Under the pieces are notes generated by a model. It worked only from the letters and a program-made list of their open reading frames with translations. It did no database searches and was not told where the DNA came from. The translations under genes and the position numbers were made by a program. DNA of 64,000 nucleotides from Leptolyngbya sp. SIOISBB (GTDB taxonomy: Bacteria; Cyanobacteriota; Cyanobacteriia; Phormidesmidales; Phormidesmidaceae). Below, one piece after another: positions 1 through 11,281 of this stretch (position 1 is its first letter; each line of letters starts with the position of its first letter). The stretch is taken from positions 1-64,000 of the forward strand of contig JAAHII010000002.1 of assembly GCA_010671905.1 (NCBI GenBank), written 5' to 3'.

Positions 1-387
1 CGCCGCCGCCCCTCATCAGCCCAAACTGCTCAGGCGATAGCACCTGGAGAAACAGTCCTGGTGAGAAAGAGGACACGAAACAACGCGATCGTATCGATCG
101 CAAGCCAAGGTCGAGGCCATTGTGCAGACATCATCAACTGAACACGCTCAAGAGAGCAAACGATACTTTCGGCTGCGGATTGCAGTTTCCATCATCAAAA
201 GCGCTGGGTAGCTTGGTGGGGCGACCTATCAGCCGGTCATCATAAAAGTGTTGAAGGAGACGATTTGCGAAATCCATCAGCGCTTTATGCCGGGGGCTCG
301 GCATAATACCTGATAAGTGATAGATTTTGCAAGACATTGCCTGTGATTACATATGTTGCGAACTGGCAAGAAGCGACCATTAAGAGG
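1..387 (+). pseudogene. Broken copy of coiled-coil plasmid protein, C-terminal part
   Basis: Inverted-arm copy of the 3' part of the gene at 20,538-21,405. Segments such as HKALMDFA and QHFYDDRLIGRP appear on the opposite strand just as in the right arm, and the coding frame is interrupted several times. No independent function can be claimed. It runs off the start of the window. Confidence 0.6.
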
Positions 388-392
388 ATGAT

Positions 393-1413
393 ATGTCGGA
401 AGTCCGATTTAGTTCCAGATGATGACTATCGAGAGTTGCTGGAGAATTGAAGGACGAATTCGCTCATCCCAGATTAAAAGCCGCGATCACGGGTCAATCG
501 CGAACCGATCCGGTTGTACTGGCAAGTGGGGCGCGATATCCTGTTCCGGCAACTCAAGAAGGCTGGGGGGCAGCAAGGTTAAATCGCTCCATCCACTGAC
601 GGCGGCGAGAGTTCCCCTGATATGACGGGATTCTCTCCCCGCCTGAAACCCGAAATATATGCGGCCTTGCAGAGCCTGATGAGCAAATTGTGCTGCAAGT
701 TGTAGCACAACCTGGGTGGGGCATAGTCAGGTACCGCCTGGCAAACTCGATGACCTAGAACAACGGCTTTGGTACGCTCAGCAAACCTTGAGCCTGGCTG
801 GAGCCGCAGCACCTGACAGCGCAGATTGAAGCGATCAAAGTCGCTGCGAGGCTGGCGTGATCAACAATTTTGAGACCACCTGCCGCCCCTGCAATCGGAT
901 TTAGTCTCTATCAAACGCCAAAGATCCCTTACAATCTAGACTTTTGACGATAACAGAGGGATACACAGTGGTGAAAGACTCAAGCGTAGCTGCTCATATG
1001 CGGGAATTCTGCTAGAGCTAGGTTTCGATTCCTCCTTCATCAAGCAAAATTATCGTATTTGACGTGGGGACCGAGAGTTCATATTACCGATTTGTTGTTT
1101 TACCATATTCGGTTGCGATGTTTTGTGGTCATCCAATTGAGATGGACAGCTTTCAGCCGGAACAGTCAATCATGAACTTCTATTTATCAGTAGTGTGGAT
1201 GAGCAGAAAGACAAAGTGAGGATCAACCGACGATTGGCATTATTTTATGCAAAGACAAAGACGGACGATGGCGGGAGTATTCAAGCGTGAGGTTTGAGTA
1301 ATCCAATGCTATTGCTGAGCACGTTCTCGTTTGTTACCGAGCACTGAACAATTAGAACTGAATTGGAGCAAAGCAGGTGAAGAAGGAACTGGACGATGAC
1401 GAAGAGCCTTTGA
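393..1413 (+). pseudogene. Broken copy of DUF1016 (YhcG-type) nuclease gene
   Basis: Counterpart of 19,495-20,528. The start ATG and the opening residues match, but frame is lost within about 60 codons and again many times. The final DDDEEP-type codons are still recognisable near 1,395-1,413. Treated as a damaged duplicate. Confidence 0.6.
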
Positions 1414-1967
1414 GGGAATTGACAGATAGCGTACATTACCGACGGTTGGGTGCGTTCGCGTCGTTTTTGAGGATTGGCGCGGCGAGTACGCGGTTTAGAG
1501 GACATCACGGGGTTCGTCCGCTTCCCAGTTCAGGTCAATGGTTGTGATAACAAAGACCCGACAGCCATCGGTAGCGCGATAGAGACTTGTTGTGAAGCAG
1601 AAATGCCCTGATTGATCAGGTTTGCAGCCCGGGCGTCCCCTGATAGAGATCGCGTCATTGAGGGTGTCTTAGTCGGTTTCAAGGATGACGATGGGGGCAT
1701 AGCATCAGGATTAATAGAGCGTTTTTACGTTAACGCTGATAGCCCTTGAGGTGAGCCATGGGACGAGCTGAATTTGGCTGAGTTGGACTATCCGATACCA
1801 GTCCGACGGTGGGACTACCGCTGAGGTGTACACAAGTGTCGCGTAACCTGGGGATGATCGCCCGGTGGAGTAGGGAATGTCAGCCCCGTAGCGGATCAGT
1901 CGCTGCGAGAGATTGCGCGATGGGTGAATGAGATGAGATGGGGTTATGGGATTGAGGTTGGGACGGG
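1414..1967. other. Damaged copy of the 18,930-19,494 interval
   Basis: Mirrors the right-arm interval between the DUF1016 gene and the DUF6788-like gene. No intact reading frame of interest is visible. It contains the degraded counterpart of the short reading frame described at 19,229-19,480. Confidence 0.5.
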
Positions 1968-2245
1968 ATGAGGCCGAGATCGCGCCACCGAGTCGATGAG
2001 TTGCCGCGAGAGTTAGCGACCTGGGAACCGGGAAAGAGCTGCGGAATTGCAGGCGGCGTTAGGGGGGCTTACAGACAGCCCTGGAGCGAGAGTCGTCGAA
2101 GATCGCTCTGGCAGCCGTCACCGGGCCATATTGAGGAGAAATACATCCAGCGGGGAAACAAACGACACGGTTCTTATCTGTACCTGCGGTATTGGGAAGC
2201 TGGGGAAGCTGGTGGTCGAAGTATTTGGGAAAGAAGCCGGAGTGA
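1968..2245 (+). pseudogene. Broken copy of DUF6788-like gene
   Basis: Counterpart of 18,657-18,929. The start (MRPRSRHRVDEL) and the end (GKKPE-type, stop at 2,243-2,245) are recognisable, but insertions around 2,030 and 2,200 move the middle through different frames. Confidence 0.6.
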
Positions 2246-2285
2246 TCGCGTGATGGTGGTCGCGTTGTCTTGTCTTTATCTTTGT

Positions 2286-2933
2286 CTACCGCAGAGATTC
2301 GGCCAAGCGAGGCCATCATCATCGCCGTCGAGTCGATGGGGGTCACCAGGGAAGGCATTGAGGACTGGGGTTAGTTTGTTCCTGGTCGAGAAATCACCAC
2401 AGTCGCAATCGCTATTGACGCAGGCTGGTAGATGACTGGTGTGGGCTCAGGTGCAGTTTCTGCGGGGGGTGCTAGTTCCGATGTGGTTTCTGTGGATGTG
2501 TCGCGATCGCCCTGGCGGCAGTCCCAGGGCATGACGGGGTTGTCTTGGCTCCAAAGTTGAGCTGAGCGGCCATCGCCCTGGCCTCGGCTTGCAAGTAGTC
2601 GTCGCGGGTTTCAGTACAGCCATGGAGATAGCGATCGTAGACCACGGCATAGCCTTCCGTGACGAGCTGGAGGCCGACTGATTGACCCGCTTTTGTAGAC
2701 TTCGGCCACGGTACGACCATAGCGGTCCGTATCGACTTCGCGGACAGTGACCGGAGAGCCTCAGGTAAAAGCTGAGCGAGTCGGGCACTGGCGTCAGAGC
2801 CAACGGTTTGGTTAGACTCGGGGCGTCAATGGCAGGCGAGGCGAAGGTGGCGCTGCCCCTTGAGTTGCAGCCGAAGCGCATCGCCATCGCCCGTGCTGAT
2901 GACCGTGGCGGTGGTTGCTGTTAGAGTGCCCAT
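2286..2933 (-). pseudogene. Broken copy of SNase-Excalibur gene
   Basis: Counterpart of 17,968-18,615. The length is the same to within a few bases, but compensating indels disrupt the frame throughout: only blocks such as the segment around [18 protein letters not shown] can be read. It is read as a damaged duplicate of the intact gene. Confidence 0.65.
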
Positions 2934-2966
2934 GCCGCAGGAGTGCGCTCGCGAGAATTACCCCGA

Positions 2967-3175
2967 ATGATGAGTGAGCGTCCTGGCCGTTACGATGGCG
3001 CAGTGATTCCAGTGTCCCCGATGCGACTGACGCCCGAGGAGCAACTCGCGCTGTTGGACTGGCACCCCATCTTCACAGGTCGGTGTCCTGAGTGCGAGAT
3101 ACCGATCAAAGCGCGATCGCAGAGGCCAGTGCGTTGGACGCGATCGCTGTGGCTGGCTGGATGAGCGTGCGCGAG
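2967..3175 (+). pseudogene. Broken copy of zinc-ribbon small protein
   Basis: Counterpart of 17,725-17,934. The frame is intact through the first CPEC motif and is then lost just before the second cysteine pair, so the CDRCG motif of the right-arm gene is not encoded. The natural stop has also changed. Confidence 0.65.
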
Positions 3176-3527
3176 CGGTGTGGTGTCGGTCAAGGGGAAC
3201 GCTCGTCTGGGTGGATGAGATCGTTCTTCAGGCAAAGAGCTGATTGTGCAACCGTTTGGGGGGATAACTTGGTCCGGCCACACCCCAAAGCGCGACGTTT
3301 GGTGCGACTTGTTGCAAGCAGGGGTTATGCAGCCTTGGACGGTTGTGGTCTGGAGGAAGCGATCGCCCCCTTCCTCCCAGTGCCGGTTGTTGGGAGCTGC
3401 GCGGCCAGCGGTGGGGCAGGCCTTCGGGGTTAGTGATGAGCGCTGTAATTATCTCTGTACAAAGAGTTCAGGGTTTAGGGCATAGCATCGAGGCCGGTTG
3501 CGCCAGTGAGGGGGTGATCGCGAAAGT

Positions 3528-3573
3528 GTTAGGGGAACATCCAAAGCGAAGCGAGGCCGATTTATACCCCAAC
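3528..3573 (-). repeat. GTTAGGGAA...TTCCCTAAC hairpin element (left-arm copy)
   Basis: Imperfect palindrome, the inverted-arm copy of the element at 17,329-17,373. An extra G in the G-run and changed terminal bases weaken the pairing here. Confidence 0.5.
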
Positions 3574-3705
3574 AAATTGAATGATGTGATCGGGTGGGTG
3601 GCCTCTAACGGTGATTACCCTGTGGTGGGAGGTTATGATCTGAGGGGTGGCTTTGTTGCTCTAATGCACTGCCCCAGAGTCATCGTGACAGGGTTGGGAG
3701 AGGAC

Positions 3706-4276
3706 ATGAGCCAGTCAAAAATTCCTCCGCCGTTATTGCGATCGCTGTGGTTATCGTGAGCCGTTCTGGCATGAGGGTCAATGGTGGGCGTATCCAGTTG
3801 CGGCGGTCATCCCGGTACCCGTGCCGAGCTCGATGCTGCGACTGAACTATTCAATACAGCAGGTGCTCCCCTTATTGCTCTGTCGCTTCCTCGGAGCGGC
3901 AGCGGCCAGTATTGGCATCCGCGCCCTGGCCGATACCCCTTCGGGGCCATACCCTTCTGTTCACTGTATTTGCGGGGCCTCATGGGCAGCCTGGGCTTTG
4001 CATCAATTGTCTGTTTTTCCGTTCCGGCTAGCTGTATCCTTGCGACCTTCCGGCCCCGCGAACGGCACCCCATGAGCGTCATTGCCATCGTTCTGACCAC
4101 TATCCTGTAGCTCACGCTGGTCGCCTTTGCCCCACCAGCCGCGCTCATCATCTCCTTGAGTGTTGAGTTCAGCGTCAATCGACACCGTTCTGGCGGGTGC
4201 TCTGGTCGGCGGCATTTTGGCGTCATTGCCGGTTCTAACCGCACTGCTCATTGCTTGGGCTCAATGTGCAGTGTGA
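3706..4276 (+). pseudogene. Broken copy of zinc-ribbon membrane protein
   Basis: Counterpart of the already broken gene at 16,627-17,196. It shares the same five-A run and in-frame stop and adds further indels. The hydrophobic segments around 3,850-4,110 are still readable in pieces. Confidence 0.5.
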
Positions 4277-4430
4277 TCACGCTATTCAGATTGACAGCGA
4301 CGCAGCCCAAGTTATGCCCCATCCGCGATCACCCCTTCCCGTTGACGGCCATGAGATGCCTCTAAAAACTGGTACATTTATACGCCTCCTCAAGATAAGC
4401 TGGTGATGGTCTTGTGAGGGGCGAACGCGG

Positions 4431-5256
4431 ATGCAAACCGATAGCTTGTTCTATGCGTTGTTTCAGTCGGTGCCGTCGTTGCTGTTTGAGCTGTTAGAGC
4501 GCGACCCCACCGAAGCGGAGGGGTATCAATTTGCCTCAGTAGAGTTGAAGCAGACAGCGTTCCGCATTGATGGAGTGTTCCGGCCCCCGGAGGACACCCC
4601 GGACGCGCCCATTTATTTCGTGGAAGTACAGTTTCAGCGTGACCCGCAACTGTACCGTCGGTTGTTGTCGGAAGTGCTGCTGTATCTGCGCCAAAATCCG
4701 GTAGTGGAAGACTGGCGCGCAGTGGTGCTGTACCCTGATCCCAGTATCGAAGTGGCCGAGCGATCATTGCAGGAATTCCTGGAGACGAGCCGGGTGGAAG
4801 TCATCTACCTGAATGAGTTGGGAGCGATGGCGGAGTTGACACCAGGCTTAGGCATCCTCCGATTGTTAATAGAGCCTGTCGAGACCGTGCCTGAAGCGGC
4901 CAGAGGACTGATTGAGCGGGTGCAGCAGGGGTCGCGTTCGGCGGTGGATACGGCGCGGCTTATAGAATTAATTGAGACGATAGTGGTGTACACATTTCCG
5001 CGCCGGTCGCGGGAGGAGATCGCGGCAATGTTAGGGCTCAGTGAATTGAGAGAGACCCGTGTGTATCAAGAGGGTCGAGAGGAGTGAAGCGCGATCGCTG
5101 ATTTCCCGCCAACTGACGCGGAAGCTAGGCCATTGCCGGACTCGTTGCAGGCGCAAGTGAAGGCGCTGTCTTTAGAGCAGCTTGAAGCGCTGGGAGAAGC
5201 GTTGTTTGATTTTTGCTGAGGCCTCTGATTTAGAGACGTGGTTGGCCCAGCCGTGA
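4431..5256 (+). pseudogene. DUF2887/DUF4351 protein, copy frameshifted near codon 219
   Basis: The first 218 codons are identical to the intact gene at 15,646-16,470. A T inserted near 5,087 (GGAGTGAAG instead of GGAGGAAG) then introduces an early stop. A G is lost near 5,128 and a T gained near 5,214. The remaining DUF4351-type codons follow in other frames to 5,256. It is the best-preserved gene in the left arm and shows that damage is patchy. Confidence 0.75.
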
Positions 5257-5656
5257 GCGGTGAAGCCAGCGATCGCCTCCCCCCATCCGTTTGCCTCTGG
5301 TCACCCCCCCCAATAGTTGAGGCAAAAGCGCGACGCCTGTTTCCCGCCAGCGCGACGCCGGCACCAGCATCACGAGGAGCGATGGCGGATTTCCAGTCCC
5401 CTGACCCTGATATTGAGAGCGCAGCGATCGCGGTTTCAAGGCGGTCGTTCTTCCCCGCCGCGATCGCTTCCGATTGTGCCTGAGAGCCGTTCTGAGGAGC
5501 GTAGGGCCAATGTTGTGTACCCCTTCTCCAACAGTCCTGCGGTCGCTGCTAGAAGTCGCTCTAATGCCCGGTTGGGATTGAGGTGAACGCGCTTCCAGGG
5601 AGTGCCACGAAAATTGTCATCTAACCGCTAGAATAGCCGCGCGGAATTTCACTACT
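5257..5656. other. Damaged copy of the 15,246-15,645 interval
   Basis: Mirrors the right-arm interval that holds a degraded hypothetical reading frame. No intact gene is seen. Two HIP1 octamers of the right arm have lost their T here (5,328-5,337 and 5,350-5,359). Confidence 0.5.
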
Positions 5657-5688
5657 GCCCCTACCGTTTTGGTGGGGGCTTTGTTTTT
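5657..5688 (+). terminator. Rho-independent terminator (left-arm copy)
   Basis: GC-rich hairpin (GCCCCTACC, loop GTTTT, GGTGGGGGC) followed by TTTGTTTTT. It is the copy of the terminator at 15,214-15,245. Confidence 0.6.
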
Positions 5689-5977
5689 GCCCACTACAGC
5701 CCTAGTGCGATTGGGGGGGCAAACCGGGCTGATATGAACTGCCAGTATTGCAATGCTGCGGTCTGGCGGTCGCGACGCCTTGGTGCGAGTTGGTGCAAGT
5801 GAGGTTATCAAGAGTGATCGCCTTTCTCCCTTTGTGCCAGTAGTGGAGCTGCACGGCCAGCGCTGGTGGGGGGCCTTCGAGGTTAGTCATGAGTGCTATA
5901 TTTTTCTCGATGTCAGGCTTCCAGGGTTTAGTCGTGGCGCTGTGATGGGTTGTGCCAGTTGGAGTGCTCGCGGCAGT

Positions 5978-6024
5978 GTTAGGGGGAACAAATCAGGAGG
6001 AGGACGGGCGCTTCATTCCCCAAC
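5978..6024 (-). repeat. GTTAGGGAA...TTCCCTAAC hairpin element (left-arm copy)
   Basis: Inverted-arm copy of the 44-bp element at 14,883-14,926. G-runs and C-runs are one base longer at both ends, the usual look of homopolymer miscalls. Confidence 0.5.
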
Positions 6025-6051
6025 AGTTTGTGTGTGAGCGATCGCCGTTTG

Positions 6052-7908
6052 TCATTCACCGGGATTCCATTGAAAGTCAGGATGCAGTTGTTTGAGTTGC
6101 TGTAGCTGTGGTTCCAGGATTTGGACAGGCACGTCAAGCTTCTGGGATAACTCCAGAACGTTGTTAGCGAAGTCGGTCGCAGGCGATGAGTACCGGAGAG
6201 CGGACGCGACAGTGAGTAAGGAGACGATTCGAGTTTTAAGTTTGGTTGGTTGCGGCTGGGCTAACGCGGCTTTGGTTTGCTGGACACAATCTAGTGCTGC
6301 TTCCTTCTCTTCCTCTGGGAACGCTTGAGCGGCCTCACGCAGCGAGGTCAGCAGTTGAATGATGTCGTCGGCCTGGGCTCCGTAGTTCTGGTTGATGGTG
6401 GCAGTCATGTTGCCCCAGTTGGTATCAGCGAGATTGCCAATGTTGCCGTGAATGGTGTATCTGGAAGTCATAGCTAAGATCTCCACTACTTTGTCGAGGG
6501 AATGTTCTGCGCGGTCACGAGATCGCTTTAATTCCTTCATTTCACCCCGAGCTTCCGCTAACTGAAGTGCATAAGAAGTTTTGACTTCACTTGTCTCCAC
6601 TGCTTTGTCAAGAGAACGTTCTGAGCGGTCGATCTCTCCAATGCCTTCATTTCACCCCGAGCTTCCGCTAACTGAAGTGCATAAGAAGCTTTGACTTCAT
6701 TCTCTACGGTTGCTTTTAGTTGGTCTAAAGCTTCCCCGACAACTTCGGTTTCGAGCTGTAGTGACGCGACGTAGGAGCCGTTGACTTTTTGACTGCCGCA
6801 TTCGTACCGCCGCTTCGGGATGCTGTTGCCGGACGGTCTGAAGGGACTGAAAGAAGGCTTGCCAATCGATGCCGCTCGCGAAGGTGATGTCGATGGTATC
6901 CAGGGCACCTTGCCTGACCTTTATCCACTGCTCGAATTCACCGGGCTGAAAGGTGCTGTTAGGGTCTACTGGCAGTCGGTTCGCGAATGCTTTCTGTTCG
7001 AGTCGAAGTTGCGAAAGATGTAATCGCATTGGACGCCGTTGAAGGTTGTAGAGCTGTTGATATGCCAGTCCGCCATGCAGATGCCCGTGAGCACCGTGTT
7101 GTCGAAATTAGTGCCGAGTACCTGGGCTTCACTGAGGTTTGTGTGGCTGAGGTCAAGCTCACTAAGGTCAAATTGATTGAGGGTCGCACCCTCAAGTCTC
7201 TACCGACTCCACCTTCATTGACTAAGGAGTGGAAATTGCGCCAATCGTCATCAATAACGTGCGGTTGCCAATGAGGGCGTTACTGAGGATGACCCCTGCT
7301 GAGTGTGGCATTACTGGGAGGTCAGCACCGCTGAGGTCAGCACCGCTGAGATTGGCTTTGAGGTCGGCGTTATTGAGGCTGGCGTGACTGAGGTCGGTGT
7401 CTATGAGGCTGGCGCTGCTGAGGATGGCCTTGCTGAGGTCGGCGTTATTGGAGGCTGGCGTTGAGGCTGGCATGACTGAGGCTGGCGTTGCAGAGGTTGC
7501 CTCCACCGAGGCGGGCATGACTGAGGTTGGCGTTGCAGAGGTTGGCGTGTGAGGTTGGCTCCACCGAGGATGGCTCCTTTGAGTTTAGCTCCATTGAGGG
7601 TCGGCGTCTCTGAGGTCAGTTGTAGAACTTGGCGTGTGTGAGGTCGGCCTTCTGAGGTTTACTCCTTCGAGGTCGGCGAAGTTGAGGATGGCGTTGCAGA
7701 GGTCGGCTTCTCTGAGTTCAGCCCTATTGGAGTTCGGCTCTGCTGAGGTCAGTGTCTCTGAGTTCAGTCCCCCACTGAGGTTAGCTCCACTGAGGTTGGG
7801 CCTTGTAGAGGCTGGCCCCACTGAGGTCTACTTCACGTCAGGATGCTCCTCTCCAGTGATTCCATTCTGACGCTCCTTATGAGCCGTTCTGTTGCTCTGA
7901 TTCGCCAT
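6052..7908 (-). pseudogene. Broken copy of pentapeptide-repeat protein gene
   Basis: Counterpart of 12,970-14,853. Start and stop are both recognisable, but many indels split the repeat region into short frames, and the segment between about 7,240 and 7,860 is especially degraded. The last 180 codons (MTSRYTIHG onwards) are nearly intact. Confidence 0.7.
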
Positions 7909-7965
7909 CCCGCGTTTCCCGCGTGTTGTTCCGTTCAACTATAGCTGTGAGCCTGTTTTGCTCAA

Positions 7966-8754
7966 CTATAGCCGTCCCCCGCCACTGATCGAGACTTCCG
8001 ATTTGATTGCCCCAGGCACAGCTGGGGTTGTGGTGACGACTAAAGAGTTCGAGCCGGCTGTGTTGGGGCAGAGGGTTGATGAGCTGCCGAAAGACGGCAG
8101 GCTTCTCTGAATTGTTGCTGGTGGGGGGTTCCATGATGACGGTGGGTTGACTCATGCCAGTTCTGAGACCGCGATCGCCAAAGCTTTTCGGTTTGCCTTA
8201 ACGGCCAGGAGTAGGTGTTCGGTGGCATTGTGGCCCCAATCGCCCATGCCCATGCGAACTTTGGTGCGATCGCTTTGCAGACTTTAACCCAAGTGAATAT
8301 GGTTTTCTGTTCAAAGTCCCAGTGGTCATGAGTTGGCAGGCTTCACCGAAATGGCTGTTGGTGGCCCAGTGAGCCAAAGATAAGCGTTAGTTTCGGCCAG
8401 CTCCAGGATCGGCAGTGCCACCAGCTCGTCAAAGGTCATGCGGGGGTAGTCTGGCATGTTGCGCCGGGTTTGGTATTGGCCTTGATTGCGTCGGTGTGCC
8501 CACGGCGGATCGATGTAAAGCACTGGAAAGCGCTGGTGGGGTAACCCGGGCTGTCCTTAAGGGAGTAACGCCCTTCCAGCCGAGCGAGCTGGATGAGGTA
8601 GTCCCTGTTTGTCTGGATAGCGAGATTTTTCGAGTTTGGCCCGTGCGTTGTCGCAGGTGCCGAGCCATTGAAGTTGTTGCTGAGTGCGGCCCTGAGCTTC
8701 CACGAGGGCGTAATAGCGGTGGTTGCCTCGGAGGTGCCGGCGGAGGTAGGGCAT
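7966..8754 (-). pseudogene. Broken copy of MT-A70 adenine methyltransferase gene
   Basis: Counterpart of 12,115-12,912. The catalytic block (LYIDPPWAHRRNQGQ) is readable, but the frame changes before and after it. The upstream 12-bp palindrome is preserved at about 8,772-8,805. Confidence 0.7.
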
Positions 8755-8805
8755 GGGTTGCAGCGTGGCATTACGTGGAAAGAATAGCATTAATCTTTCC
8801 ACGTA

Positions 8806-9199
8806 GCTCGTTTTTCTATCTCCATTCATATCTATATCTTCCTGAAGCCTTAGGTGTCGATTGGGTCACCGGAGCGGTGAAGCTGATCGCTCGCAGTGCA
8901 AAAAGTCGTTCATGGTGGTGCGAGTTGGTGCGAGTTTGGTGAGAGGAGGTTATCCAGAGTGATCGCCTTTCCCTTGTGCCAGTGGGGCAGCTGTGCGGCC
9001 AGTGCCGGGGGGGCCTTGAGGTAGGGTTGATTCTCTACAGGAGAAAATTAGCTATGATCCGGCATCTCTGTTAGACCTCAAAATGAACGCAACATAAAAA
9101 ATGAGGGTTTCACCTTTTTCTTTGTCGAGAGAATCAGCCCTAGGGCCTTGAGGGGTGAGGGTTGCGCTGTGCCCTTGCTGTGAGGGAAATTGGATTTGG
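8806..9199. other. Damaged copy of the 11,657-12,063 interval
   Basis: Inverted copy of the intergenic stretch upstream of the methyltransferase gene, including dispersed-repeat copy A (about 8,900-9,020). No intact gene is visible. Confidence 0.45.
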
Positions 9200-9569
9200 C
9201 TACGGCGTTATGGGTTGGTGTGCCAGTTGTACCTCCTGTGATGGTCGGGGAGCGGTTGACGATTCGATCGAGTGAGCCTTGAAAGCGTTGAGGATGGCTT
9301 TGGAGACATGGCGGCTAATTGTTCGAGTTTGGCCTTGGCCTGAACCCCGTTGAAGCTGTTGCCACGGCTGAGGGCGTGAGCCAGGGGCAGCAGAGCATGG
9401 CAAATGTCATCGGATAGCCGTCAGAGCCCCGTAGTGCTTCGGAGCATGGAGACCGGTATGCCTGGGCAGTAGGGCATCATAGAGCGCCTGCTGGGGCTGG
9501 TGCGCGATGGGTGAGCGATCGCGGTTTTATCGACCGTGCTTGAGGTCAGTCGTGTGTGAAGAGTTTCAT
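9200..9569 (-). pseudogene. Broken copy of 124-residue hypothetical protein
   Basis: Counterpart of 11,282-11,656. Start and stop codons are retained, but internal indels near 9,260, 9,420 and 9,540 break the frame. Confidence 0.6.
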
Positions 9570-9902
9570 GGAGGCACCCGGATAAGGAACGTGGCTGCTG
9601 TGCTGTGCTGTGTCGCGACGCTCTCCCCCTTTACGAAGAGCGATCGCCACCCATCGTCATTGACCAGGGTTTGATAGACATGGGGATAAGCGTTCAAAGC
9701 CCGTTTAATCTGCTGATTGAGCAGATGTTGCCAGCCGCGAGCATTGCGCCATGTGATGTCATAGAAGCCAGCGAGGAGCATGGCGGTCGCAACAAAGATA
9801 TGTCGATGAGTTCGCCCTTTGTGAGGGGAGAGTTGGAGGTGGAGCCCAGTCAATGGTCGGGGCAGCCATCAGGGGTTGCCCAAGACATCGATCCGGTAGG
9901 TC
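9570..9902 (-). pseudogene. Fragment of the 186-residue hypothetical gene, cut at the repeat border
   Basis: Matches only the 3' half of 10,631-11,191 (codons after the CLDTS segment are readable in pieces, for example TWRNARGWQHLLNQQIK). The homology ends at about 9,902, so the 5' half of the gene lies outside the repeat. Confidence 0.6.
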
Positions 9903-10630
9903 GCCCGATGTCAATAGAATAAGCGGCTTGCGGAGAACGCACTCATCAAAATTCACCCGAGCTTATATCAAAAAGCGTTTGGAGTGTTCCGAGCCGTTGG
10001 GAGGTAAATGCTGATAGCTCGATAGATGATGGTCGACAGAGAAAAGTTTTAGGTAGATGGCGAGGAAATCGCATCTTCTTTTTGGAAAAGACCCAAAAGA
10101 AGATAGACAGTAAGAGTGAAAAGCAGGGGTAACAGACAAAGAGCAAAAGACATTCGAACGGGGCTTAAGGAAGCTGAAATAGGTGAATATTCATTTTCAA
10201 AAGTATAGAAACTTAAAAATAGATACAGAAGCCAGCGATCCCCAGAATCTTAATAATCTCCCAAACCTATATATATCAACGCTTTCAGCTATTCTAGCGA
10301 TCCCTCCTGCGTTCTGCAATCATTAAATATCTCTATCTATAGCCATCATAATCATAAAAAACAGCCTCGATAGATAAGAATATTCTATCTATATTTCTTT
10401 ACACTTGCGTTTACCTAGGTTTTATCTATATCTTTTTAAGCACCTATCTGCATTCATTATTTCTTAGATCCCTGAAAGCATTACCCTGTATAGGTTTCAG
10501 ATTATCAGATATCTTTATCTGTTACACCCCTACTATATCTATTGCATCTTTATCTATTACATCTATACTTGACTCTCTGTATCTAGTTCGCTAGAATGGA
10601 TGCAGATTCCCTCCGCTTCACCGGGAGTCA
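9903..10630. other. Spacer between repeat arms, AT-rich, no gene recognised
   Basis: The repeat arms stop at about 9,902 and about 10,913, and this sequence is unique. There is a hairpin at 10,074-10,103 (TCTTCTTTTTGG against CCCAAAAGAAGA). From 10,160 to 10,580 the DNA is AT-rich with many copies of ATCTAT/TATCTAT. It immediately precedes the gene at 10,631 and could hold its promoter. I see no convincing coding frame. Confidence 0.5.
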
Positions 10631-11191
10631 ATGACATCACAACCACGAAAGAAAAGGAAGATGTTACCCATGCTTTTCACTACCCTCGCTAAACCCTACC
10701 AGATCGCCGCTCACGCCCTCTGTCAGGGGGCCATCATGGCCTATCAAGCAGTTACCTCAAAGACGGCTCAAGACCTCTACAAAACCCTTTGGATCATCGC
10801 TCAGGTGGCTTTCTGGATGACCGTTCTGGCCGTTCTCTACACACGGCAGGTAGTCCGGTCGTTGAGAGCCTACTATCAGGCGGAATGGGCCGATACCGTC
10901 CAGTTGATAATCACCTACCCGGATCGATGTCTTGACACCTCTCCGGCCCTGCTAGACACCGCTGACAGCTCATCTGAGCCTCCAGCTCTATCCCTCGACT
11001 CTCTCCCCTCACAAGTCAGACTCATCCTCGACAGCGATCGCAAACCGACCGCCATGCTTAGAGCGATCGCTAGCTTCTATGACATCACATGGCGCAATGC
11101 TCGCGGCCCTGGCAAACATCTGCTCAATCAACAGATTAAACAGGCTTTGAACGCTTATCCCCATGTCTATCAAGCCCTTAACAGTCAATGA
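10631..11191 (+). CDS. Hypothetical single-pass membrane protein, 186 aa
   Basis: I do not recognise a family. The N-terminus is basic (MTSQPRKKRK), followed at about residues 52-70 by a hydrophobic stretch (LWIIAQVAFWMTVLAVLYT) that looks like one membrane span. The C-terminal half contains a compact conserved-looking block (FYDITWRNARGPGKHLLNQQIKQ, in pieces) that is also present in the damaged left-arm copy. The ATG is preceded by CCGGGAGTCA, a weak ribosome site. The next gene follows in the same direction, so they may form an operon. Confidence 0.55.
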   Translation: MTSQPRKKRKMLPMLFTTLAKPYQIAAHALCQGAIMAYQAVTSKTAQDLYKTLWIIAQVAFWMTVLAVLYTRQVVRSLRAYYQAEWADTVQLIITYPDRCLDTSPALLDTADSSSEPPALSLDSLPSQVRLILDSDRKPTAMLRAIASFYDITWRNARGPGKHLLNQQIKQALNAYPHVYQALNSQ

Positions 11192-11281
11192 CGATGGGTG
11201 GCGATCGCTCTTCGTAAAGAGGGGAGAGCGATCGCGACACAGCACAGCACAGCAGCCACGTTCCCTTATCCAGGTGCCTCC

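Larger units (their letters stand above)
1..9902. repeat. Left arm of ~10-kb inverted repeat (indel-damaged copy)
   Basis: This whole stretch is the reverse complement of roughly 10,913-20,937. Position 1 pairs with about 20,937 and the match stops at about 9,902, which pairs with about 10,913. Some stretches are identical; for example, the first 218 codons of the DUF2887 gene at 4,431 match the right arm exactly. Others carry many single-base insertions and deletions, so nearly every gene is broken. The left arm is about 120 bp shorter than the right. The repeat is seen directly. Whether it is real DNA or an uncorrected fold-back at a contig end is inference; I favour the latter. Confidence 0.9.

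Noticed and set aside
9946-10146. 66-codon minus-strand frame with a hydrophobic start in the spacer
   Set aside because: It covers the AT-rich hairpin, has no ribosome site and no sign of conservation.
10160-10600. ATCTAT/TATCTAT-rich stretch as an iteron-type replication origin
   Set aside because: The words are not evenly spaced or of constant length, and no replication initiator gene is next to it.
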